The notes under the pieces were generated by a model. The model made no database searches. It was given only the letters and a program-made list of their open reading frames with translations, and had not been told where the DNA came from. 64,000 nt of DNA from Imbricaverruca yamaguchii (taxonomy: Eukaryota > Arthropoda > Thecostraca > Neoverrucidae): NCBI GenBank assembly GCA_034440575.1, contig JAOTOL010001210.1, positions 244,501 through 308,500 on the forward strand, in the 5' to 3' direction. This document shows, in pieces, positions 48,588-59,330 of the stretch (the first letter of the stretch is position 1; the number at the start of each line of letters is the position of its first letter). Made by a program: the position numbers and the translations under genes.

Positions 48588-49380
48588 TGGGGCCGGGCTC
48601 CCTGACCGAGAGGTCATGGCCGGGCTGCCTGGCCAAGAGGTCGTGGGCGGGCTTCCTGGCCGAGAGTCGGGGCCGGGCTGCCTGGCCGAGAGGTCATGGC
48701 CGAGCTCCTTCGTCGAGAATCAGGGCCGGGCTGCCTGGCCGAGAGTCAGGGCCGGGCTGTTGCTCAAGAGTCGGGGCCTGGCTCCCTGACCGAGGGTCAG
48801 GGCCGGGCTGCCTGCCCAAGAGTTCGTGGTCGGGCTTCCTGGCCGAGAGTCGGGGCCGGGCTGCCTGCCCAAGAGGTCATGACCGAGCCCCTTCGTCGAG
48901 AATCAGGGCCGGGCTGCCTGGCCGAGAAAGGGTGTTTGCAGAGTCGGGGCGGGCTCCCGAGGGTCAGGGCCGGGCTGCCTGCCCAAGCGGTCGTGGCCGG
49001 GCTTCCTGGCCGAGAGTCGGGGCAGGGCTGCCTGCCCAAGAGGTCATGACCGGGCTCCTTCGTCGAGAATCAGGGCCGGGCTCCCTGGCCGAGAGTCGGG
49101 GCAGGGCTGCATGGCCGGAAGTAGGGACAGGGCTGCCTGCCCAGGAGTCGGGGCCGGGCTGCCTGCCCAAGAAGTCATAGCCGAGCTCCTTCGTCGAGAA
49201 TCAGGGCCGGGTTGGTGTGGGTCGGGCTGCCTGCCGAGAGTCAGGATCGGGTAATCCGGGTCAAGTTCACTATCCGGGAGTCATTGTCAGTCTCCCAACC
49301 CGAGAGTCAGGGTCAAATAGTCAGGTTCGGCACTCTACCAGAGAGTCAGGGTCGGGTGGTCAGATTAGCCACGCAGGCCT
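48588..49380. repeat. 26-27-bp minisatellite, about 28 copies, decaying to the right
   Basis: Units of GAGAGTCGGGGCCGGGCTGC plus CTGGCC alternate with a GAGGTCATGGCC variant and a CTCCTTCGTCGAGAATC variant. A multi-unit block with the last variant recurs at about 48,700, 48,885, 49,055 and 49,190, so higher-order blocks were copied. After 49,240 the units become AT-richer and diverge. The 197-codon Gly/Arg-rich frame is an artefact. Confidence 0.93.
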
Positions 49381-52300
49381 CAGGGAACGCAGGTCACGTT
49401 TCATGGCGACATAACCACGTGATTGGCAGCTGAGTCCACTATGGGTGACAAGCTAAAGGACCGAAAGCCAGGTCAGAAGGCCTAATCAGGACCGGTGGAC
49501 TTTGACTTATTTTTGGGATATATGCCGCGGCCTTTAGCCGGTCTCTCAGGATGATCACCATGTAGCTGGCGAGAAGTATTTGAACATTCCAGCAAGCAAT
49601 TTTGGCATTGAACAAGCTGGTGACAACCTGGAAATAGTTCCAATATTTAAGCATTCTAATTGCTAAAGATAGCAGACCATCAATTATATTAATAGATAAG
49701 CCAAGCATGTCAATGACATGCAGCATTTAATATTAAAACATCATTCAATAGCAATGCAGACAAAAGAATATCAGATTCGCCGGATATCGGCAGTACAATA
49801 TGGCTGGAGGCAAGCTAATATGCCCGGTACGAGGCATAAGACTTGCACTGCAGCACATGGTATTGAGACGATGTACCAATGTTGTCGGTTTTGTCCATGG
49901 TTCCATAAGCAACCATGACAACCATGTGCATGATTTTTTCCTCTCAAAATCTGTGTAATGAAAATGCAAGGAAAAACAAGCCTTTCAAAAAGCAATTATG
50001 CTTCTGTTGTCTGGGCTCCATAGTTAGCAACCGAATTTATTTAAAAATGCATTTATTAAAATGCGCTGCTTAATGCATACCTTCATCTAATGCAAAAAAA
50101 GCAAAATTGCCGCCATGGACGAGGATTGATTGAATAAGTTTTAGTAATCTACACACCACGTGCAATATTTTCATCATTCTAACATTATGTTCACAATTCA
50201 AATTGAAATATCCTCATACTTCAAACTTAACCTCATACGTCAACCTTGCGTCCTCCACAATCCATCTCCCATGATCAGCTTCCCCACCTTACGGCCGGTG
50301 GTTGCGTCGTTTTCGTCTTCATACTACACTCATTGATGTTGAGAAGTCTTGGTGTTAACTGTAGGCTACATAATATAACTCAAGTAATAAACCGCTAATG
50401 AAGGCATTGAAAGCAATACCAATCGTGGAAAAGCATCATAAATACAAAAAAACAAAACAATAACCAAACCCCATGAGTATGCTTAGGTTCCATTAATTAA
50501 TTGTATCACCACCCAAGGTTTGTTCAAGGCTTTAGTGCTTGAGAAACAGGTAGCAATCTTCTATTGCTTTCTCAATTCTTTCAGCCCTTTTAATGCAGCA
50601 CGTACGGTGACCGTCATTTTATAATTTCATAAAATTCTTACTGTGTCAGCCATTCTTTATAATATAACTGCATTGAAAGCATGTCACTCAAAATGTTTTC
50701 AATACATGCCTCAATGATTTAAAGAAATTCAAGTTCGTGTCGGCCGTCGTTTAATAGACCACTTCTTGGTTGTTGGACATGCTGACGCTTTTACATTCTG
50801 ACCCTAGGTTGTCTGTATTCCTTGCAAGATGTTTTTTATTTTTGCGCCGCATCACCCTTGTACAATCATGGTCATGCGTCATTGTTGACTCGCAGTGTCA
50901 GTCGGGTAAATATCAATACCTGGTACTTTCTCGGGTGCATTGCTGTACATGATACTAATTATTGGTTACCTGATGCATTGGTTAAGCCAGACAGCTAACA
51001 GTCACAATTATGTGCATTTTGGAATCAAAGAGGCAGGCTGATGACAAACGCGACGCAATAAACAACAGTAATGGAGAACATTTAAGTTTTTTGCCGTGAT
51101 AGTGCGCTACCATGACTCTTCAAAACAGAATGAAATGCCAAATTTAATATCTCAAGCTTGTCGTGGTACGATGTGAATTCCAAAGTTACGGTGTGGCATT
51201 CTGTATACTATTGAATACTGAACAAATCAGCCCTTAGTACTTTTAATTTTGGTGCTTCTTATGACACTAAATTTAGGGAGGAACGTCATGGGAATACCTA
51301 CATGTTCTATTAATTATTATTAACCATCGTGGTGTTCCTGTGAATGCGTGCAAATACAAAAAAAAGATGTCTGGATATGCATTTTCATTCAATCCACGTT
51401 CTGGAAGTGAACGGGGACTTCCCAAATTCATGTGAACTGAACATTCACCCTTTATTAGCCTTAATTAATACCAATGATAATAAGCTATTAATACCATTAG
51501 TAATACGCAACTGTTTCTTTTGGACGGGCTTTAGTTCATCAACCAGGCCCAATCGGATTGGGCCACATCAGGCTGGCCAGTCCTCGTCGGTCTCAAAGTT
51601 TCCAGCATTTGCCACCTCCAGTCTATACGGCTACCTGTGCATACAAGAGAAATGGAGCCCAGACCGACAGCTGAGTACACACGGCTACCTGGGTAGACTA
51701 CGTTTTTAGCTACGGCATTTTTCTTGCACTATTTTCCGCGACAGGGTAAGTTAGTTGCATCTCTGTTGTTAAATGGTACACTATTGCAAGATGCTTTTAT
51801 TACCGACATTTGCGTTGCAAACACAATTTGACACCTGTAACTTCTGTTACCTGTAAGTTGCGTAAATACGTGAGTAACAAAAAGTACATTTCTTATCAAT
51901 TGTATTGTTCAAGAAATGTTCCTCTAATTGGTGAAGAAACTACGAGCTATGCAATTGCTGAGCGTTCGTAAACACGTTCCAAATTTACAGTCTTATGCAT
52001 CCCCATTATAGGTTCGATCATGTCCCTTGAATTCACATTGTTGTACGATTCGTAAAATTCGAACGTTCCTATCCACGTGTTATCGTTTTCTTTTTCTTCA
52101 TCGGTGATGATTCCCCGGGTGAACCAATCTGTTTTGGGTATTTGCTTGCTTTTATTCATTTATGAATGCTCCTGGGAATGAAAAGATGTTTCGGAGTTTC
52201 CTATTAGTGTATTCCTATTAGTGCATTATCAGGCACTTCTCATTGTGCCAGGAGGTGGCATGCACACATACATACGAAATAAGTAAAACAAATTACATAG

Positions 52301-52636
52301 TGATGAATCTTGTATTGCTTCGCTTCGCATGAAAGCCTCGGAGACGTAGTCCGCTAATGCACTTCTTTCCGGCACGTCAGGTCCTTGGCGCACGTCTGAC
52401 CACGGAAAGCGCCTCCGGTACCGGGTTCACGAACATGACCTGCCTCTGAACAGATCCATTAGTTCAGTTGCACGCCCCGAGAGATGGCCTTGGCGGGGGT
52501 CACCGGAACCGTCCACTGTTCGCCGGGCCAGAGGAATCGGAATAGCTCTGTCGCGTGCACGTGCCATGGCGGGGAGTCTAAAAGCAAACGGACGTGGATG
52601 ACTGTCCCGAAAGAGTGCCAAGCATGAAACATATGC
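49381..52636. other. Long AT-rich stretch with no recognisable gene
   Basis: About 3.2 kb of unique-looking AT-rich DNA. A small imperfect palindrome-like phrase with GGCCCAATC and GATTGGGCC lies at about 51,546-51,564. No array or exon was recognised. Confidence 0.45.
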
Positions 52637-52637
52637 C

Positions 52638-52639
<2 letters not shown>

Positions 52640-52679
<40 letters not shown>

Positions 52680-52730
52680 TGTGCATTTGTGTGCATGTGT
52701 ATGTATGTGTGCGTATGCGTGGGTAGCCAC
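52640..52730. repeat. (TA)n-(TG)n compound microsatellite
   Basis: About 37 bases of pure TA, then a degenerate GTGTGCATGTGTATG tract. Confidence 0.92.
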
Positions 52731-52745
52731 GAGCGTAATTGCGAA

Positions 52746-52807
52746 GTGTGTATTCCTTGGTGCATGCTGCTTGCAGCATGCACCACGACAATGACGCCAG
52801 AATACAC
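52746..52807. repeat. Nested inverted repeat (hairpin)
   Basis: Inner arms TGGTGCATGCTGC (52,758-52,770) and GCAGCATGCACCA (52,773-52,785) are perfect complements around a 2-base loop. Outer arms GTGTATTC (52,748-52,755) and GAATACAC (52,800-52,807) also pair. Confidence 0.9.
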
Positions 52808-53094
52808 ATTAGTATATGACGGCTGAGAAGATTGGTAAAGCGTATGTAAAAGCAATTTTAATTGTAAGGATTATGTGAATGGCAGATAAATATCAAGATA
52901 TATAATGTATGAGCATATAGTGCATGTATGTTCCAATGAACGAAAGCTAAGATAAAATTAAGATTGTAGTGAGTTTGCGTTCCATTTGGTTAATTGATCT
53001 GTTCCACCCTCGGGCGGGTGTTATGTCGAATTGGGAGTTCGAACACAGGCGACTTCGAGACCGTTGTCGTTACACAAATACCACCGGAAGTACG

Positions 53095-53240
53095 CCGACA
53101 CGATTGACGCCACATATGGCCAACACGGAGTGACACCGACACGGAGTGACGCCTCATATGGCCGACACGGAGTGACATTGGCACGGAGTGATGCGGACAC
53201 GGAGTGGCGCCACATATGGCCGACACGGAGTGACGTCGAC
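53095..53240. repeat. 42-bp composite minisatellite (16+26 subunits)
   Basis: GACACGGAGTGAC recurs in two spacings, a 16-base subunit and a 26-base subunit carrying CATATGGCC. The CATATG positions are 53,113, 53,155 and 53,213, offsets of 42 and 58 (42 plus an extra 16). Confidence 0.85.
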
Positions 53241-53690
53241 ACATTTGTCAGGCTCCGGTTTCGCAGGGACGTGGAAACAAGCCATATTCTGTTAAATTTG
53301 CTACACTTGTGGCGAAAATGGATTTGCTGATGGTTGATAGCACGCAAAGATGAGGTAGATGGCGAGCCGACTTAAAGGAATTAAGAATCCACAATGAAGC
53401 TGTTTACCTTGTCAAATGCAGTAGCCATCGCGTTTTTTGTCATAGCTTAACTTGGTTCAAGGTGATGCATGTGCTAGCGAAGCACGCCAAGAGGTAGCCA
53501 ATAAAATCAAGGCCGCTATTGCTATTCGCAGTAGAGCGTTAAATGCATTCCTATTTTTCCAAAACGTAGACATCTGGAAAACCGCTCGTTTGCAATACAG
53601 CGATCCTAATATTGAGAAATCTAGACTGTTGCTTCTTCCCAGATGGTCCTGGCAACGGCCGCCTTATTCCGCCTCTCCTTTCCACAATCG
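53241..53690. other. No recognisable feature
   Basis: Mixed-composition DNA with a 99-codon plus frame from 53,452 that shows no motif. Confidence 0.35.
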
Positions 53691-53694
53691 TTCT

Positions 53695-53780
53695 GCAGTG
53701 ATGAGCGACCACTTTTCAAACAGTTTGGGGCGGCTTCGCAGTGATGAGTGACCACTTTTCATACAGTCTGGTGCGGCTAT
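53695..53780. repeat. 43-bp tandem duplication
   Basis: GCAGTGATGAGCGACCACTT and GCAGTGATGAGTGACCACTT start 43 bases apart (53,695 and 53,738). The rest of the unit is also shared. Confidence 0.9.
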
Positions 53781-54819
53781 CGAGCGATCTTGATGCCGTG
53801 GGAAAAAAAGTTAAATGTGGGAGCGCCCATGTCATTCAAGACTCCCTAAGCATTTGGGCCATTTTCATATCTTTTCATGATGAGGTGATCATTGCAGGAG
53901 GGTGTCTGGTTCGCCGTAGGACGCAAATAGTAAGATGGATGACATGGTTAATGCCTGTCATATTGCTATATTATTTCGCGGATTATTTCGCGGATTACAA
54001 CCAATTCGAATGGACGTGGCAATTTGCAGAGGAATTTTTAATAGGAAAATGAAATACCTCCTGGGCTGTTGGAACATGATGAATGCACTGATATAAAGGC
54101 TACAGAAGATAATTAATTAATTAAGCTCTTTAATTTACTGGATTGAAGGGACATATATGTGTGTGGCTTCGTCGGGAAAATGATTCCAACAACGTTCGTG
54201 CATGTATTATTCATGTACTCGCCCCAGTACTTTTTATTGAACGATTGATCGATACTATGTCTGTCCATTTTTCACCACTGCCACTGCCAAATTTTCGTAT
54301 GCCCACGGTATGGCACAGTCTGAACTCAATCTGTGTGGAAAGTTTGTCGTATATCGTATGTCTACCTATCCACCTATGTGATGAAAAACGTGTTGTCTGT
54401 CTCCTACCCCTCCCCCTGGTCTGACCAGGATCTAGGCCAGCAAGCGCTAAGGCCAAGTGGGGAAGGCAGAGACTCGTCACGACAAAGATCAATCATCATA
54501 TTAACGGGGAACAAGCCTTGCTTTACATGGAAATTTGAAAATCGGGACAGTTCACCTAGCTTCGCCGCACTGGATATATATAGATACAGCGTAGCTGTGA
54601 TAGCTGAGAAAGGTTTTCAACTCATGCATTTATGATACTCGATAGCATTGTTGAACTAGTTCTGCTTCATTCTATCTTTTATATAACAATTTTATCGGTT
54701 CCTTCCTGTTGCAGAAATTCTGGCTGCACCACCACCGCAGGCTCATGCAAATTGATCAACTGGAGTGTTGGATGACGAATGATATTTGTGTACTGAAGCG
54801 AGTCGCACTGCGTCGTTGC

Positions 54820-54821
<2 letters not shown>
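53781..54821. other. No recognisable feature
   Basis: AT-leaning unique DNA with a tiny doublet TTATTTCGCGGA at about 53,972-53,996. Nothing was recognised as coding. Confidence 0.4.

Positions 54822-54884
<63 letters not shown>
54822..54884. repeat. (TA)n microsatellite
   Basis: A pure alternating tract of about 62 bases. Confidence 0.95.
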
Positions 54885-54886
<2 letters not shown>

Positions 54887-55530
54887 ATATCTTTAGTTTT
54901 GCCGGTCGTTCGAAAATGCAATCATATATAGCTCCCAGCATGCGACCAGCGGCTTTCTATGTGCTAGCGTCACAGACAACGTAATGATGTGATAGGCACA
55001 TGTCACGGAAACACACTGAAGCCCAACACACACTTACACCAGCCACACAACCATGGGCTCCGCCACGTTATTTTGATTGGGGAATATAGCAAAGGCGATC
55101 CAACGAACCTGCCTGAGACGGAAGCTGGACAACAACGCAGACATTCCACTAACTTATCGGGTTTGCATCGCCACCAATCCGGAGTCAGTTTTCATATATT
55201 AGTGAGGCATCGAAAAGTAATTATTCGTGTCCGTATTTGAAGAAAACTGTATCGAATATACCTTTTCCTTACAAATTACACATGGGGCGCACGTATGAGA
55301 GATAGTCAGATCCTTCCCTCATTCCGACATTGGATGAGGAAATTGCACCAAGGAGTATTGCCTTACAACAGAGCATGTGAGAGGAGAGGGGGTCAGGATC
55401 CTCCCTGGTTTCGTAGAACCCTCATTGAACCCTCCCCAGAAAATGCTACTCCGCAAGAAAATCAGCCTAAGCACAACGCAATCAATAGGAGGGATGAGAC
55501 AACTACAAAGCTGATGTCTTTTTCATTCTA

Positions 55531-55760
55531 GGTTGGAATTATTGCCTGTGGAAGGGAAATTCTTGCTCCTGGACCTCCCGTTCCTGGAATGTCGAAAGGT
55601 CTCCACATACTCCCTTTACCATTATATTTTGGAAACGGACTCGCTATGGCCGTTCGTTCCGGACAACCTTTACAGCAGATATTCGACAAAATCGGACACT
55701 TGACGTGCGCTCCACGTAGCTGCGATTCAGAAAACAATGCAATGCATAAACGTTCAAAAC
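55531..55760 (+). other. Weak candidate exon of unknown identity
   Basis: A good 3' splice-site sequence (TCTTTTTCATTCTAG, ending 55,530) is followed by an open frame without an internal start requirement. It begins VGIIACGREILAPGPPVPGM and runs into the ATG at 55,589 and on past 55,740. The frame continues into the SINE-like piece at about 55,860, so any real exon would end earlier; no clear donor was picked. The opposite strand is also open (55,528-55,737). I do not recognise the protein. It could be chance. Confidence 0.18.
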
Positions 55761-55849
55761 AATCGCTGCTATTCCGTGCCGTTTCTTATTGCAGTCTTCA
55801 CGACGCACCAACTCATTCTATTTTATACGGTCAATGCTCACGTGGATTT

Positions 55850-55930
55850 GTAGCGGCAGCGAGAAGCGACAGAACGACACTCAACCTTTCGGTTGAGAGG
55901 CTAGCGCTCCACCCCGGGACGAACCTCTCT
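55850..55930 (-). mobile_element. tRNA-derived SINE-like head
   Basis: On the minus strand the order is CGGGGTGGAGCGCTAGCCTC (A-box region), CTCAACCGAAAGGTTG (an anticodon-arm-like hairpin), GGTTGAGTGTCG (B-box-like), then CTGTCGCTTCTCGC. The last two parts resemble the tRNA-like element in the 541-bp repeats (CGAAAGATTG, then CTGTCGCTACTCTTCGC), which suggests one SINE family. Confidence 0.45.
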
Positions 55931-56056
55931 TTTTCATATCGTTTTTCATTTGTATGTTTCCAACACAGGTTACAGTTGATGCAAAGGCGAGGTCATGTGA
56001 CGACACAAACTTGGTGAATATACCCAATGGGCCACATACGTCATGCACGACCGCTC

Positions 56057-56172
56057 CGCTTCTTGGTAGTGCCTGCTCGGTGTGGCCATGGTGCCTGCTC
56101 GGTACAGCCATGGTGCCCGCCCGGAGCACGCGTAGTATCTGCTCGGTGCGGCCATGGTGCCTGCTTGGACTG
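56057..56172. repeat. 22-bp minisatellite, 5 copies
   Basis: Exact 22-base spacing of units like GGTGTGGCCATGGTGCCTGC followed by TC, running 56,057-56,166, with a partial sixth. Confidence 0.9.
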
Positions 56173-56389
56173 GTTGGTGCCGTATTTGGTGCAGCACCTG
56201 TGACTGGGTGATCTAGATAGCCCATCGAGCTTTCGGCTCATGTCGCTTCTGTCGAACTTTTCACAAATTTCGAAACATTTTGTGCAACAAACTCGTTGGG
56301 TACCTCTCACCACACAATATACTGTCTCCTCGCCAACACATGCCTACACACCTAAACATTGTTCCGTGGACGCCGTGTTCGATGCTGTG

Positions 56390-57465
56390 ACATTAAATGC
56401 TTCGACCGAATGAGCCTCAACATCGACAGAAGCGAAATCCAATCATCGTATCAGCGGATTTGAATAAATCCTTTGACAGCATCGATCACGCTGCCCGTCA
56501 AAAACTCCGATGGTCAACCCCACTTGGTTCGCAGCTACCTGGGTGGCCGGGGACGGCTAGTGAGAGGGGTCTCAGAGGCCCGTCCCGTCACCTGCGGTGT
56601 CCCCCGGAGTTCCGTAGCCTGCTTGCTCTTCAACCTCTTCATCAACCTGTTACTTTCCCTAACATCACCTTAGCTTATTCTTATCCACCCCATCGTATGC
56701 TGACGACACCCAGCTGCTTGACCAAGCCACTCAGATCACGAAAATCTGCAGAATTGCAAAGCCCGCTTAGTCACTCACACTCACTCAAAATTATTCAGAC
56801 CTACTTTTGGTCAACCTCACTAAACATGGACTATGACAAAATGGGTTTCATTCTCATTGGTTTTCTGCAAAACATAGAAAGGCAGTATATTTCGAAGTTT
56901 GAAATTTAAAATGTCATACCACCACAGGCAGAACGTCAAGCTGCTGGATGTCTTCATACATCAAGTTGTATAGCGGAGGGGGAGGAGGGCACACCTCACA
57001 CAAGTCGCTCGGAGATGGAACTGCGAGCTCTGCCTGTACAGGCTCCGTCACCAATGGACGAAGGATACTCACATTCCTTAATGAAACCAACGTCTTTCCG
57101 CACATCGTTTACTGCATTTCGGCCTGGAGAGAAACATTCAAAGGTCAGCTACAAAGTAAAAAAACTTATCAACTTCGCAGTCAGAATTGTCAGGGGAACC
57201 CACCACTGAGACCACATCAGTCCGGATTTGGAGTTCTTGTGGTGGCGCAGAATTGAGCGCCTATTGGAGAGGCGGGATACCACCCAATTATTTAAGGTAC
57301 TCCACAGCCGCTCATGTCCTAGGGCTCTACATGAAATGTTTCGAGTCCGCTCCGGGGTGTCGCGGCGCGTGACCCGATCGGCCAGCGCCGCTGAGATGCA
57401 GTCGCCTCCGGCCATCTCGGCCTGCAGTTCAGAAGTTATTTTTATGTCGACTGTGCAAGAAATAA
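56390..57465 (+). pseudogene. Non-LTR retrotransposon reverse transcriptase, multiply frameshifted
   Basis: The RT would have copied the element's RNA at its insertion site. Several conserved blocks are in order but in different frames. SADLNKSFDSIDHAA (motif A with its catalytic Asp) is near 56,450-56,495. Next come SYLGG...EARPVTCGVP (motif B region, with RSS in place of the usual QGS; about 56,530-56,613) and FNLFIN. SYADDTQLLDQA (motif C, catalytic YADD at 56,696-56,707) follows. The C-terminal stretch KKLINFAVRIVRGTHH, stop, DHISPDL...RRIERLLERRDTTQLFKVLHS, ending RSGVSRRVTRSASA, runs from about 57,150 to 57,400. This layout without an RNase H domain fits the CR1/Jockey group of LINEs. 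No endonuclease domain was found upstream, so the copy is 5'-truncated or rearranged. At least three frameshifts and one stop make it inactive. Confidence 0.85.
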
Positions 57466-57659
57466 AGTAGGGAGATTTGATTTGTATAATTGGCCAAGTA
57501 TTCATACTAAGCAATCCAGGTAATCCAGAAATGAATCGACCAGGAAATCCCAGTGTGCGGAATCTTGCATAGAGCGTCACAAAACAAAATCATTCGAACC
57601 TAAATAGCAACACGTAAAATATACAGCAATAGGTTGATTGTTAACAAACATAGCAAAAC

Positions 57660-57970
57660 TATGAAACAAAATTCCAATTTGGCCGGCTAAGTACCAAAAT
57701 TACAGCTACAAAGCCAGTAACTTGTGATAGACAACATTTAAATGCATATGAAGCTGAGTGGACATCGGAAAAAAGATAAGATTAACAAGACATGGACTAA
57801 AAAGGACAACTGCCGTCGCCATTTTGCAATTATCAATATACCAAAAAAAGCTGAAGTATCCAATAAGATTGCAATTTGACCTACTAAGTGCTAATATTCC
57901 TGCCATAAAACATTTCCACGTGATAGGCAATATTTCAGTGCACATGCAACTGAGTGGACATCGATAGAAA
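57660..57970. repeat. ~196-bp diverged tandem duplication
   Basis: Paired phrases CAATTTGGCCGGCTAAGTAC / CAATTTGACCTACTAAGTGC and AGCTGAGTGGACATCG / AACTGAGTGGACATCG are each offset by about 195-197 bases. Two diverged copies of one unit. Confidence 0.65.
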
Positions 57971-58289
57971 TCTTTAGCCATAGAAGGAAATGAGGGTTAA
58001 GGCAAATATTTCAACTTAATTCCCTTTGGCGATATAGGGGGCTCAGGTGCCGGCGATTGACGTTCATGAACTTTTCGTGCCATAACATTTTTTTTGTCGT
58101 TTAATAGGTAGCATTCAAGAACACGAATGCCGTCTTATGGAAAAACTCCGCATGCCCACTTTCGCATCTTCTGGACTTCATGCGGCACTGCGCGTATGTG
58201 CACATGTCCATTGCAATTTTCGAGGAACCGTAGGTCAATTTCAAGGCAGCTGATAAAACATAAGTTATGTTTTTGAGCCGGAGTGGCAA

Positions 58290-58345
58290 CAAGGATATTG
58301 TTAAGGGGCAGTCCGACCCCCCCCCCCCCAAGAAAAAAGAAATGT
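58290..58345. mobile_element. Possible transposon end with a C run
   Basis: AAGGGGCAGTCCGACC followed by a 13-base C run and A-rich sequence, and then, at 58,450-58,475, AGGGGATGGGCAGCCCCTCC. The C/G-run style matches other suspected DNA-transposon ends in this window (23.04 and 35.8 kb). Weak. Confidence 0.25.
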
Positions 58346-58483
58346 GATGAAACAGACAACAATTTTGACGAGCTTCGCGCTTCCAAAATTAATGGTTTTG
58401 CGCGGTGAATATCTGAAAATTATACTTGGATATATGGTATTCTCAGTTTTCAGGGGATGGGCAGCCCCTCCTGAGCACGTTAC

Positions 58484-59024
58484 ATGTCTGTCTATAAAAA
58501 CGAGTGTTGTTTGGTTGGTTATTGGTTCTACAACACATCGACCGTTGAGTCATGTAGCGCCGCCAATCTCTCACGCCGATTGGTCGCGGGCGAAGAGTAG
58601 CGACAGGTGAGAGTAGAACCTACAATCTTTCGATTGTGAGACGGTTAACTTACCCCTAGGCTACTCGTCCCCTAAAAGTGAGTGTGGCGGTGCCGGCTTT
58701 AGCCTAATATTATTGTGGAGTACCCATGGATCGTTACCGTGTGAACAAGGAGGTAACTGTCTACGCCGCCTATCACGCCGGCCGCCGCGTGCTTGTGATT
58801 GGTAGCGGGTCGGTCTAAGCATGCCATGCAGGGTTGTCAGTTGGGTTAGTACGGTGTTTTGCAGTTCGGCTCTTCTACATCCGCTGTACCTCTGGGTAGC
58901 CGTTCACGTTATGAATTGCAAGGCAAATGGGCTCATCTATGTCTGAGGTGACCTTCCAAGTCAAGCGAAAGCAATCAATGCTTAGGTGTTGTTGGCCAGC
59001 TAGCCGCCGCATCAGAACATGCAC
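58484..59024 (-). mobile_element. 541-bp repeat, copy 1, with a tRNA-like SINE head
   Basis: Base-for-base match, apart from two substitutions that I noticed, to 59,331-59,871. On the minus strand, 58,673 downwards reads GGGGACGAGTAGCCTAGGGG (A-box), CACAATCGAAAGATTG (an anticodon-arm-like hairpin), then GGTTCTACTCTCAC (B-box). This is a good tRNA-derived head, followed by about 125 bases of tail to 58,484. The part from 58,674 to 59,024 has no feature I recognise. It may be the SINE's host sequence or a fused element. Confidence 0.8.
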
Positions 59025-59330
59025 AAAAATGAACAGAGTGGCCCCGCTACCCTGGGGGACTCCACTAAGAACATTTTGCCATATGACTTTGTACCATTTA
59101 GCATCACTCCTTTGTTGCTATCTAAACCACAACTCTATCCATTTTAAGATGCCTAATACCATGGGACTGAAGCTGTATCATAACCGTTTATGGGTACCTT
59201 TCAAGGCCTTACTAAAGTCCAGATATGCTAAACAACCTGATTTCCTGATCAAATTGTTCGTGGCGAAGTTCAAAAGCAAGAGATTGTGAGACACGATCGT
59301 CCTTTCTAAACCCATGTTGGTATCTTAATA
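59025..59330 (-). pseudogene. Reverse-transcriptase fragment between the two 541-bp repeats
   Basis: Read on the minus strand from 59,330, the frame gives LLRYQHGFRKDDRVSQSL, the conserved RT block upstream of motif A. A stop and frame change follow, then DFSKALKGTHKRL (motif A region). Another stop, ILKWIELWF, another stop and then VLSGVPQGS (motif B, 59,063-59,046) complete it. The palm motif C (YADD type) is absent because the fragment ends at the junction with copy 1 of the repeat. The text is typical of non-LTR RTs of the Jockey/CR1 kind but differs from the RT at 56.4 kb. It is dead: at least one frameshift and several stops. Confidence 0.85.

Noticed and set aside
48587..49180. 197-codon Gly/Arg-rich plus frame
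   Set aside because: It coincides exactly with the 26-27-bp array and its residues follow the repeat unit.
52380..52440. tRNA-like GGTACCGGGTTCACGAAC as another SINE head
   Set aside because: A B-box-like word is present, but no A-box lies at a sensible distance on the same strand.
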